A DNA stretch of 12,671 nucleotides from Euperipatoides rowelli (taxonomy: Eukaryota; Onychophora; Udeonychophora; Euonychophora; Peripatopsidae), in the NCBI GenBank assembly GCA_003024985.2, contig PXIH01S0000633.1; one strand, written 5' to 3'. How positions within the stretch are numbered: position 1 is the stretch's first letter; each line of letters starts with the position of its first letter. Positions 1 through 9,699 of this stretch are shown piece by piece. A program made the position numbers and the translations under genes. Under the pieces are notes generated by a model, which searched no databases, had not been told where the DNA came from, and saw nothing but the letters and a program-made list of their open reading frames with translations.

Positions 1-146
1 TAAAAAAGCTTATTAAAAAAAAAAGGTTATCAAAAATTTTTGAAAGAGGGTGTCAAAAATCAACCGGGCCCCGGGTACCAAACAGACAAGCTACGCCTCT
101 GTGTCCGAGAATTCCCTTTATGATAATGATTTAACATAACTTAGGA
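1..146. other. AT-rich flank with a short GC-rich palindromic patch
   Basis: No gene is visible. The stretch is AT-rich except around 62-80, where a run of G and C (ACCGGGCCCCGGGTACC) is nearly self-complementary and contains overlapping hexamer palindromes. It resembles a cloning polylinker, but the surrounding sequence is not vector-like to my eye and repeats can carry such patches naturally. Confidence 0.3.
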
Positions 147-415
147 AACAAAAGTCGTATCCACAAACCGTTTAGTCCAATTTGTTTATCAACTCAAAAT
201 GTTTTTTTTTTTGTTCTTCAATAGATGGTGCCACAGAGCACTTTTAATGTACAGTAAATGCATCCATACAAGAAAAGCAATGCAAAATTGAACACTGTAT
301 GAGAAAGAACCACTAAGTGTACCCACAAACCATGTATGGATGAGGAAGTTTATGATGATGAAAGTTTAATGAGGCTAAATGTCAAGTTTGTTCAACATCA
401 CCCAACATAATGGAT

Positions 416-842
416 CAAGGGTTCACAACCCTGTGCCTGCGGATACCATGGTGGCCGTCGAATAATTTGTGTGTGTCCGCCGCTATTCGACCAGGAATCG
501 AATGTGTTAACTTGACGGCGCCCGGATCCCATAGATTTAGATTGTGAATGGTTAGTCAACCAATTTTAGGCAGTTGTTTTCTTGTAAATCAACCTATTTA
601 ATTCCACCTTTTGTACCAAATTAGCACGGACGAACTTGAGTACAATGCACGCAGACAGTTGAATAGAGTAGTGGTGGTGATAGTTAGAGAATTGTCTAAA
701 TACATGCGATACAATCCATATTCTACCGCATTTATCATATCTGCGCATACATTTTCATCATTACGGAAAATATAGATAGTGCCCACCACCCTCCCGGTAC
801 TTTCGAATGTGCTCTAGGGTACAAAAAGGTTGGGAATCCCAG
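416..842. mobile_element. Short non-autonomous hAT-like element (MITE)
   Basis: The left end CAAGGGTTCACAACCCTGTG and the reverse complement of the right end, CTGGGATTCCCAACCTTTTT, are imperfect terminal inverted repeats. They have the GGTTCNCAACC core typical of hAT-superfamily termini. The 8-bp flanks TAATGGAT (408-415) and CCATGGAG (843-850) share ATGGA and may be a decayed 8-bp target duplication, the size expected for hAT. The interior is about 400 bp, more GC-rich than its surroundings, and includes a GTCGAATA...TATTCGAC inverted pair near 457-490. It has no transposase, so movement would have depended on an autonomous relative. It sits inside the larger inverted-repeat block. Confidence 0.45.
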
Positions 843-856
843 CCATGGAGTATGTC

Positions 857-902
857 AGACTTCTGTGAACTACATACATTTTAATGTAGTTCACAGAAGT
901 CT
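857..902. repeat. Perfect 19-bp hairpin with 8-nt loop
   Basis: Arms 857-875 (AGACTTCTGTGAACTACAT) and 884-902 are exact reverse complements around the loop ACATTTTA. The match is unbroken while the surrounding repeat is strongly diverged. It lies just outside the right end of the hAT-like element and inside the outer inverted-repeat block. Confidence 0.85.
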
Positions 903-1249
903 ATAAGGGAATGTTGCATGCCAGCTACAGTTACCAAAGTCGACTGAATCCCCAAATTACACCGAAGGTTATGATTGAGAGCCTACAAGGTTCAAATTGA
1001 ATTTCGCATTGATGTGCTACGTGCAATAAAAGAGTCATATGTAGAGACCTACTAATGACGTAAAAAAAAACCTTTTTGAGTTGATAAACAAATTTTAGCA
1101 AATGGTTTGTGGATAAGACGTTTGGTTCATGAGTACAGAATTATATAACACTTGTTAATATTTTTAATGACGATTTCTTTAAACATTAAAATTATTTCAT
1201 TTTTTATTAGTATTGTGACCTTATAACACTCAAAATAGGCTAAATTACC

Positions 1250-1640
1250 AAAACCAGTTATTTTTTTTAGTAAAATATCTAAAATATCTATCCAATTTTA
1301 ACTATTCCATTTTATTTCTACGCTGAAATATTTCTGCACCAGAATTGATTGAGGGTATAATAAAACTATTATACAAAAGGTCTTTGAATTGAAATACTTG
1401 AAACGATTTATTAGAAAACCAAATGTTCTTTTGATACACTATTAATATGTATTAATTGATTCTTAAAATCAAAGTTTTCATCAAAAATTAAACCAAGATC
1501 TTTATGTTCTTTGTAAGATTTATTTTTTTTATTATCGAAATAATAAGCAAATTTTCCTCTACTCTTAGTAGGAAAACTCCAGAACAAATTTTCAATTATG
1601 TTCCTAATTCATTTATTATAATTTTATTTGCAAAAGGTAG
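1250..1640 (-). pseudogene. LINE B: C-terminal reverse transcriptase fragment
   Basis: Reading the minus strand from about 1581 to 1426 gives SRGKFAYYFDNKKNKSYKEH followed directly by KDLGLIFDENFDFKNQ. KDLG(V/I)xFD is the conserved segment downstream of the catalytic palm in Jockey/CR1-type non-LTR reverse transcriptases. The frame then shifts near 1426 and continues as TFGFLINRFKYFNSKTF. After a second shift it reads SGAEIFQRRNKME and LKLDRYFRYFTKK, matching the order normally seen after KDLG in this family. Frameshifts and stops show that it is dead. It probably continues the same element as the minus-strand piece at 4770-5107, because the missing stretch between them is only a few tens of residues in an intact enzyme. 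About 3.1 kb of other DNA now separates the two. Sequence at 1150-1250 may be the same element's tail but is unconvincing. Confidence 0.75.
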
Positions 1641-2684
1641 CTGTGACTATCGTACATACAGGTTCTTTATGTTGTAATTTTTGAAGTATCTCCTCTTCCT
1701 ATTCTCTCCATCCCCGGATATAGCTAATCACATAGCCAATCCCAGTCCCTACCTGAAAGTAAAAGAATTCAGAATTATATTCATTTTCAATAAAGTATTA
1801 TCTTATGTGAACTCTAAAATAATCAAAGACTACAGTATATCTACAAATTTTAATAAACAATATTATTATTGCTAGTCTTCATTCATTTTGTCAAAATCCT
1901 ACTTGCAACTTTTCTCACTTGGCGGAGCTTCAGGAGCAGTGAAATAATTTATGCATAATGGAAGATGTCATCATCTGGCAACATATCACAGAAAGCACCA
2001 ACAACTCTCCAAATCCTCCTAGTTACCTGTGATATAAAAGAAGCTGCAAGGCAAGAATCAAAGAGATGAGAGTAAAATTTCCGAGTCTTGCTGAGTGACA
2101 TCTCCTTTAACCAAGGAGATGTGGGCAATAATCGTTGTTAAATTTCCGGTTTGTGAACAATTCATATTTCATATAATAAATTTTTGGACTAGGGCTGTTT
2201 GCCATTCCCTACAGTTTGTATTCAGATTTTATGAATAAAATATGAAGAAAGCCCAGAATAATTGTACTCTAGTAACCCTGCGTTCATTAGCCTCCGTCGA
2301 CAAATTTTCCACTCTATACTAGCAATATTGAAAGTTTAATATTCAAGAAGCAGTTAATTCCTTAACAACTCTATTAATAAATTTTAACCAAACTTTTCTG
2401 ATAGACTGTCCAAATTAAACTGAACATTTAGTGTTTCTAATTTTACAACCCGTCTGGATTGGCTATATCCAAGCCCCCCTCCCTCTCTATCTTTCTACTT
2501 TTAATTATAGCACTAATTTAAATCATATTGTAAATATTTGGGAATTTTAAATGTATCATCAATTTTGTGAAAGGATCATGTTAATTTTATATTATAGTAA
2601 ATAAATATGTTTGGTTGCTAAATTGAACGTTGTTTATGTTCGGAATCATAATCCACACTGAAATGACATATAATTTTATTTCAG
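1641..2684. other. Unassigned non-coding stretch with a small hairpin
   Basis: I see no gene. The longest + strand open stretch (1681-1875) lacks any recognisable motif and is AT-driven. A perfect 10-bp stem with a 5-nt loop lies at 2098-2122 (ACATCTCCTT / AAGGAGATGT). GGATATAGC near 1715 and GCTATATCC near 2463 form an inverted pair, which hints at another decayed repeat. The whole segment interrupts LINE B and is probably composed of older insertions. Confidence 0.4.
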
Positions 2685-2746
2685 ATAGCTTCCAAGGTGA
2701 TCGTGAAACAGGGGTGGTACCTGCCTCCTATCTGGGGAAGGGATAA
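2685..2746 (+). CDS. Possible terminal exon of an SH3-domain protein
   Basis: After a good acceptor (TTTTATTTCAG ending at 2684), one frame reads SFQGDRETGVVPASYLGKG and then stops at TAA (2744-2746). The GxVPASYL pattern is what the last strand of an SH3 domain looks like (ALYDY...WW...G.VPxNY family), and proteins often end shortly after it. AATAAA at 2745-2750 overlaps the stop. No upstream SH3 exon with the WW motif was found in the window, and the frame is also open leftward past the acceptor. Because the segment is only about 19 residues, chance or a gene fragment carried by a transposon are both possible. It lies on the copine strand but upstream of the recognised copine exons, where a stop would not be expected in that gene. 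Confidence 0.25.
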
Positions 2747-3543
2747 TAAAGATTCAACCCCCTTTCCCCTCTTTAGTCCTTTGTCGGCTGAGTCGAGCTG
2801 TATTTATTAGGGCTTTCTTAGCTTTCCCTTCTAATTTTTGCTAAGTTGTGCCAATTAATTCAGTCAATGTAAGAGCTATAACCAGCAACCGGCACAACAA
2901 AACTTCTTTTCGATAATGACTATAAATTATCTGGTAATTATCCCCTGGAACATATTCTTCTGATCTGTAGTCTCTGACTGTAGTTGATCTTGCTTGCGTT
3001 CATGAGGAGTCCCTTCTATAGTCAGAGGTTGAGATAATTGGAATATTTCCTACCTAGGATGGTATTTGTAGCTGGTTTCAAGGCACATTGCTACGGCAGG
3101 TGTGTATATGTAGGCTACAGATATCGCCAACTCTCGTACCTAATTTCTATCTTTGTGAGATACTGGATGATAATCGTATGTTAGAAATAACTAATGGTTG
3201 TTACCCTAACTCTTATGAAGGGCGAAATAGGGTCCCGTCCAAATAAATGTGTTCAAATATTTGTTATGATTATTTATTCTCCCATGTGTGTGCGATTCGC
3301 GCCAACTTTGGAGACGAATAATCTTACAAATGAGAGAATGCATTAGTTTAGAACCTAAATTAAGCTACCAATCCAAATAGTCTGTCTCTAGATAGTATAG
3401 AGTCTAAAAGGGGGGAGGGAAGACTCTATGTGATAGGCTATTCTCAGTTCGACGAAGCCTTACAATAGTTTGGTATCTGACATATATAGGACAAAGATTT
3501 TGTCCTAATTAATTGAAAATCCTTCCATTTTACAATTGTTTGC
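2747..3543. other. Unassigned stretch with several short inverted repeats
   Basis: No coding sequence is recognised. It is somewhat less AT-rich than its surroundings. Short inverted pairs are CTCTGACTGTAG (2972-2983) with CTATAGTCAGAG (3016-3027, one mismatch), and ATAGAGTCT (3397-3405) with AGACTCTAT (3421-3429) around a purine-rich GGGGGGAGGGA loop. If the SH3-like exon is real, the first part would be its 3' UTR. Confidence 0.35.
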
Positions 3544-3806
3544 AATATATTTAAAGTGTATTATCAGTGCTAATTTTAAGAAAAGCTAAAATTGTTTATT
3601 TTTACCTTAAAGTCATGTTTAATTCATAATTTATTCATAGTCGATCAAATAATTAAGTTAATCTCAGTTTATTAAGCCGTTTTTAAATAATGAAATGCGA
3701 GGCCTGACGTCAGAACACATCATCCTGACAGCACCATTGTTTTAGCCACTGTTTCTTAGAATACAAGATCTTGGAAATTTGGTCTAGCAGACCGCATTGA
3801 AAATAC
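3544..3806 (+). repeat. Left arm of a 263-bp inverted repeat
   Basis: This segment is the reverse complement of 4534-4797 at high identity (mostly single-base differences and a few indels, roughly 85 percent by eye). Shared landmarks, in order, are TGCTAATTTNAAGAAAAGCTA, AGTCATGTTTAATTCAT, GATCAAATAATTAAG, TTATTAAGCCGTTTT, GCGAGGCCTGA, CATCCTGACAG and ATTTGGTCTAGCAGACCGCAT. The inner end GGTCTAGCAGACC is itself a small palindrome. Weaker similarity may extend outward to about 3518. Confidence 0.9.
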
Positions 3807-4533
3807 GTTTGCTACTATAACTTGATATGTGTCTGTAAACTTATTTACAGCTTAATTTGTCAAAATTCAAGAAAAAATTTTTTTTTCATTTTTAAAGTTT
3901 CCCAGTCAGGAAACAATGTAGAATTCTGAATACGTAATAAGTAATCATTACAAACATTTGATTCAGAAAGAAAAAACATACTGTTTAATTGTATAATACA
4001 ATTTTAATTTTTCACAAGAAAAAACTCCAGAAAATACAGTGAATAGAACTGACTCCATAAATCGCAATATAAAGATTCTTAAACTCACGAGCGAGACCAC
4101 TTAGGGCCATCCATGGCTTGTGTTGTTGTTTTGCGTGAATGTTCTGACTTTTGTAAAGAAATTAACGTTAATAAAGAAAAACTTGAATGCAAATAAATTC
4201 ATAACTTAATTGGAAATTTGATTTACATAAAATATAATATATAGAACTGTATCTAATAAACTTCATTATAAACCTCAAATTAAGTCCAGATCAAGCCAGA
4301 TAATTGTTGAATCTGCTTTTGATCGGCTGTTTTGGGGCTGGACGACAATGGTAGGTCTGAAATTCAGACGCAATAGTCGGTACTCGTGTTATAAGTTATT
4401 ATCGGTGGGCTTTGTTTGTTGTTGTTTTTTTTTTTCATTTAATCCCAACCAATGAGCTAAAAAAAAAAAAATTGAATGATCTGTTAACATTATTGCTAAG
4501 GGATATTCTATTTCTACAGTAGGCTATTGATAT
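3807..4533. other. Spacer of the large inverted repeat
   Basis: This is 727 bp between the two arms with no open frame of note. It contains a poly-T run (about 4425-4436) facing a poly-A run (about 4459-4470), which could form a small stem around CATTTAATCCCAACCAATGAGCT. GTTTCC...GGAAAC near 3898-3915 is another short stem. I see no transposase remnant, so if the arms are terminal repeats, the element is non-autonomous. Confidence 0.4.
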
Positions 4534-4797
4534 GTATTTTCCATGCGGTCTGCTAGACCAAATTTCCGAGATCTTGTATACTAAGAGAACAGTGTCTAAA
4601 ACAACAGCACTGTCAGGATGACGTGTCCTGACATCAGGCCTCGCCTTTCATTATTTGAAAACGGCTTAATAAATTGAGATTATCTTAATTATTTGATCGG
4701 ATATAAATAAATGATGAATTAAACATGACTTTTAAGGTCAAAATAAACCATTTTAGCTTTTCTTGAAATTAGCAGTGTTAATACAATTTAATATATT
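4534..4797 (-). repeat. Right arm of a 263-bp inverted repeat
   Basis: Inverted partner of 3544-3806. Its outer 30 or so bases overlap codons that read LQNILNCINT on the minus strand as the direct continuation of the LINE B reverse transcriptase (4770-5107). The corresponding outer part of the left arm is also similar. Either the repeat ends a little inside the arm and the outer match is partly fortuitous, or both arms carry the same piece of LINE sequence in opposite orientation. Confidence 0.9.
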
Positions 4798-5107
4798 TTG
4801 GAGTTTTAAAGGTGAATTTTGATCAAAATTTACATTATAAATTTTTATATCATCTGCATAAAACAATGCATTATTTACAAATAATTTAGCAATATTACTG
4901 ACAAATTAAAAAGAAAAGCAGATAATACACTTCCTTGAGGAATTCCTCTATTAGATATTTTATTTTTTTTGTTCTGAAATTATTAATCAAAATTGAAAGT
5001 CGTCTATTTATGTTGTAAGAAGAAAATTTATATAAAAATAATTTAGCAATGATTAGATCATGATAAACTAGATCATAAGCTGATTGTAAATCTAATAAAG
5101 TCAACAT
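4770..5107 (-). pseudogene. LINE B: reverse transcriptase catalytic core fragment
   Basis: Minus-strand translation begins LTLLDLQSAYDLVYHDLI, the motif A region of non-LTR reverse transcriptases ((F/L)LDLxxAYDxVxH, with the first catalytic Asp). It is followed by ILINNFRTKK and then, in another frame, RGIPQGSVLSAFLFNLS (motif B, G(I/V)PQGSxLS). Next comes NNALFYADDIKIY, carrying the YADD catalytic box of motif C, then LQNILNCINT. The core is therefore nearly complete, but at least one frameshift separates motifs A, B and C. There is no motif upstream of A, so the copy is 5'-truncated at about 5110-5130, typical of target-primed insertions. Downstream it runs straight into the inverted-repeat arm. 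The rest of the enzyme appears to be at 1250-1640. It is antisense to the copine gene and about 220 bp from its exon. Confidence 0.88.
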
Positions 5108-5327
5108 TTGTAGTTATGAAGTTATTGAAATTCTTAATATCTACAGTAAATAGTAGTAATATTTGTTTATAGATATTACTACTATTGTCACAATTATACT
5201 TGGTTTAAAATGTTTTACACTTCAATTTATTTTTATAAAATATTTGATAGAAGTTAATTATGCCTTCTTAGCATTCATTTAATAATTTATTATTGCTGGA
5301 ATTTAATTTTCATATTCAATATTTTAG

Positions 5328-6179
<852 letters not shown>

Positions 6180-6560
6180 ATTGTGTATGGGAGAATATTT
6201 CCTCCTGAAGCCTGCTGGTGATTCATGAATTTTCTCATGCCTTTCCATCCACAATCTCTGGTAAATAATTACAGGCAGCAAATATATTGGTCTGTAGCTG
6301 GGCGGTTGGTAAGATTCCCTTTCTTAAAGGTCAGTTTGCCAAGATAATGTCATCTTGTCTATTATAATATTCTTATTCTAAATATTATTAAAAAAAATCC
6401 TAGTTATGTCAAATAAAAATTAGGTGCAGAGCGTTTTAATACATTCAGCTGAAACATTATCATGGCCTGAACCTTTTTCAATTTCAGATTTTGTATCAAA
6501 TTCATTAATTCTGTATTATGGAAGGTGATATTGCATCATCAAATAGAGGTGTAAAACAAC
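6180..6560 (-). pseudogene. LINE A reverse transcriptase N-terminal fragment
   Basis: Minus-strand pieces read LINEFDTKSEIEKGSGHDNV and SAECIKTL, then YRPIYLLPVI (from 6296), QRLWMERHEKI and AGFRRKYSPIHN (6216-6180). These match the early reverse-transcriptase blocks of non-LTR elements: a GxDNVxxE/K region, then (S/N)YRPIxLLxxxxKxxE and QxGFRxxxST. The catalytic Asp motifs (A and YADD) that should follow are absent; sequence beyond about 6150 has no similarity I can see. Stops and shifts lie between the blocks. This is the truncated end of LINE A, close to the palindrome pair at 5982-6031. Confidence 0.8.
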
Positions 6561-6989
6561 AACTTTCTATATTGTTTAAGTAAAAAATCATACCAACTAT
6601 GAGATGTGAGACAAGATTGTGATTGACCTCTTGTGTTCTCTAAGAATTAATTAATTTCCAGAATCTTGATAAATCCTTAGCTCTGGAGATCTCTATTTTA
6701 AGTTTACAAAACCTGGTCTCGACACACCTGTCTAAAGTTTTTTCTTTTTATTAACTAACTAACTTATTCTGACTAGGACCCTGACCTTTTGGCTATTTCC
6801 TAAAACTTTGGTTCAATTCTCTATTTTTTTTTAAACAACATTCTCTGTCAAACCAGAACTGTTTTCTTCAACTATTCAGTAGTTGATTTGATGGAGTATA
6901 CATATCTGATTGTGTAGCACAATCTAAAATGTCTATTTCTTTATATGCTGCAATTACATCATTTTCTAATTTATCCTCCAACAGGTGCA

Positions 6990-7830
6990 AATTTTTAATT
7001 TTTACTAATAGTGGAAGATGTTCTGCATGGACTATTGCACCAACTCCAAATTCTAACTGAAACTATTCTTAAAGATCATGGCCATATTCAATGCACTGTA
7101 CCCATGTTGCTTATAAAAAGTAAAATCATCATCAATGTCTCCTCTACATCGCCCAATTAAAAAAACAAAGATTTTTGCCTTGCATAAAGTTCAACAGAGA
7201 TCTTCCTCTTGTGTTGATACATTTCTCTGTAGACTTTTTATTCTAAATTGTTGGAACTTGCAACAGTTGATCAGATACTCTTGCATTAAAGTCTCCAAAC
7301 ATCTGCATACCTGTCCATTTCATCTAAATTTTTGTTCAATGTCTGTTGATCCTGGCAAGCAAACAAACAAAGATTTGTTGAGTCTTTAATAGCAAGGAAA
7401 ATGACTTTTGCCACTATCAATAATTTTCTTTGGCTAGTATCTCTTTATTCAAGAAAATGTTAAAAACTATAAAAGAAACCAAATCCACCCCCTCCCTCCT
7501 CACATATCATTTTTTTCCCCATACATAGCAGCTTATTATAGCCTGGTAAATCAAAATCAATCTTCCTTACTACTAAAGTTGCCGCAATACATATAAAATA
7601 ATTCAGATATTCTATCATTAAGTATGCCAATATAAAATGTATCCAACCTGATGAATTCCAGAAAAAATTGCCAATCTGTTATTAACTGCGACAATGTTTT
7701 TTTTTATTATCACTTTCCTGTTGTGTAGGGATTCCTGTTTTTGCTGTAAGGTTTTCTCTAATACACTCAGCAATTTTGCCCATTGAATCTACTATAACAA
7801 TTGTATCTTCAATGTACAGTATAAACTATT
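6990..7830 (-). pseudogene. LINE A endonuclease (EEP/APE-type) remnant
   Basis: Minus-strand fragments occur in the order of an exonuclease-endonuclease-phosphatase domain. KIDFDLPGYNKLLCMGKK and EEGGGGFGFF correspond to the (D)FDLPGYxxxxxxRxxRxGGGxGxF segment. MFGDFNARVSDQ (from 7302) carries the catalytic GDFNAR box. CINTRGRSLLNFMQGKNLC is the usual N.RGxxLLxFC segment, and AEHLPLLV (about 7028-7005) stands where SDHxPL normally provides the catalytic Asp-His pair; here the Asp has become Glu. This enzyme nicks target DNA to prime reverse transcription. Several stops and frame changes between the motifs make it non-functional. A linker reading KLENDVIAAYKEIDILDCAT continues toward the reverse transcriptase. 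Confidence 0.82.
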
Positions 7831-7857
7831 ATATTGTAAACTACATTTCTTACCCTT

Positions 7858-8300
7858 TTATTTTGCTTCTCTGAGTTTTGTCAATAATATTTTTCTTTTT
7901 TCCCTGAACTTCTGCTGGTTATTCTGGTGAGATATTTTTCTTGTCTCCTTTAACTTATTTTCACTTTTGAAGATCACAAACATATCTTTATAATTTAATA
8001 GTCTACAGATGATTGGTCTGGTCCTATCTTCTTCCTCATCCCTACCACCGTAATAAGTCCCAAAAATAGGTGTATCTTTAATGTCCAGTTTATGCCTGAG
8101 AAGTTCCTTTATCTGATTAAAAAGTGGAGTATATTACGTAGTTGTTTTCATGCCAAAAATGACAACATTATCTTTATTAATTTCTACACTATTGTTAACA
8201 GTTTTTAATTCCAACTTTTCCATCTTATTAATTTCCATGATTATTTCTTTATTTCCCTGAATCGAAGAAAAAACAATGATTGAAGAACACTTTCTCTTTC
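7858..8300 (-). pseudogene. LINE A ORF1 protein (RRM-like nucleic-acid binding) remnant
   Basis: The first frame (8300-8134) reads KEIIMEINKMEKLELKTVNN and then INKDNVVIFGMK, a short coiled-coil-like stretch followed by the NxVIFGx strand that opens the RRM-like domain of LINE ORF1 proteins. After a frameshift the second frame (8133-7858, stop TAA) has LRHKLDIKDTPIFGTYYGG, DRTRPIICRLLNYKDMFVIF and KSENKLKETRKI. The RPIIxxxxxYxDKxxIxKxxxKLK pattern is the second half of that domain. The remainder is Lys/Arg/Gln-rich (FREKRKILLTKLREAK), suited to RNA binding. ORF1 proteins coat the element's RNA in the cytoplasm. At least one frameshift inactivates it. Confidence 0.75.
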
Positions 8301-8338
8301 AATGTTAAGATCCTTGGGTGCTGAGATTAATGTCCTCG

Positions 8339-8557
8339 GTCATTTGGTGGGAGTTTTCTCCGTATAACCGGAGATAGAAGGTTGACAACTGTTATTGAGG
8401 CAAAATAATATTTTTATGACTATGCATAACCTTTCTTCCAGGCCTGGATTCATTTCCATCCCATCTCTCAACAGTATGCATGCTAATATTACAATATTAA
8501 CAAATGATACGCCCACTAAGAAATTCCTACATTCAGATTTAATTTCATTAAATCTGA
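8339..8557 (-). pseudogene. LINE A leader ORF with degenerate 2A-like peptide
   Basis: One minus-strand frame is open for about 70 codons. It contains the hydrophobic stretch FLVGVSFVNIVILACILL, immediately followed by RDGMEMNPGLEERL (2A-like core at 8474-8439). Several families of non-LTR retrotransposons carry a translational-recoding '2A' sequence at the start of an ORF, ending (G)D(V/I)ExNPGP after a Leu-rich run. Here ExNPG is intact, but the preceding Asp-Val is replaced by Gly-Met and the final Pro by Leu. The active consensus is therefore lost, as expected for a decayed copy. The frame ends at a stop (8341-8339) one base out of register with an ATG at 8343-8341. No in-frame ATG at the beginning is obvious. 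That this was a real 2A leader is inference from position and pattern. Confidence 0.55.

Positions 8558-9699
<1,142 letters not shown>

Larger units (their letters stand above)
147..1125. repeat. Block bounded by diverged inverted repeats (candidate DNA transposon)
   Basis: The left arm (about 147-213) and right arm (about 1061-1125) are inverted copies. Left-arm TATCCACAAACCG and TTTGTTTATCAACTC pair with right-arm CGGTTTGTGGATA-like and GAGTTGATAAACAAA segments, and the poly-T at 201-212 faces the poly-A at 1062-1070. Arms are about 65 bp with scattered mismatches, so the element is old. The interior carries a second hAT-like element (416-842) and a perfect hairpin (857-902). The rest of the interior (214-415 and 903-1060) shows no protein I recognise. 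No target-site duplication was identified, so the exact outer ends are uncertain. It could be a non-autonomous DNA transposon or simply a foldback repeat. Confidence 0.5.
6180..8557 (-). mobile_element. LINE A: degraded non-LTR retrotransposon in the copine intron
   Basis: A single minus-strand element can be followed from a leader with a 2A-like motif (8557-8339) through ORF1 (8300-7858), an endonuclease (about 7830-6990) and the N-terminal part of a reverse transcriptase (about 6560-6180). Order and orientation are those of a complete ORF1/ORF2 non-LTR element. Every domain is broken by stops or frameshifts, so it is a fossil. The copy stops abruptly near 6180, just after AGFRRKYSPIHN, before the catalytic Asp motifs. 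Loss of the 3' end is unusual for target-primed insertion, which truncates the 5' end, and suggests a later deletion. It lies entirely within the intron between copine exons 5328-5455 and 8755-8857 and is antisense to the gene. Whether it and LINE B belong to the same family is not resolved, since their coding regions barely overlap. Confidence 0.85.

Noticed and set aside
566-789. Minus-strand open frames of about 60 codons
   Set aside because: They lie within the hAT-like element, overlap each other in different frames and show no family motif.
980-1010. GGTTCAAATTG as a tRNA/SINE B box
   Set aside because: No matching A box at the right distance and no cloverleaf could be drawn.
1681-1875. 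Plus-strand 64-codon open frame
   Set aside because: Phe/Ile/Lys/Asn composition from AT-rich DNA, no motif, no splice or start context; likely chance.
3898-3915. GTTTCCCAGTCAGGAAAC resembling a sequencing-primer tag
   Set aside because: Only partial resemblance to a universal primer; the segment is a short natural palindrome inside the inverted-repeat spacer with no other vector sequence nearby.
7135-7389. Plus-strand 84-codon frame
   Set aside because: Shadow of the LINE A endonuclease, whose GDFNAR motif reads on the opposite strand.
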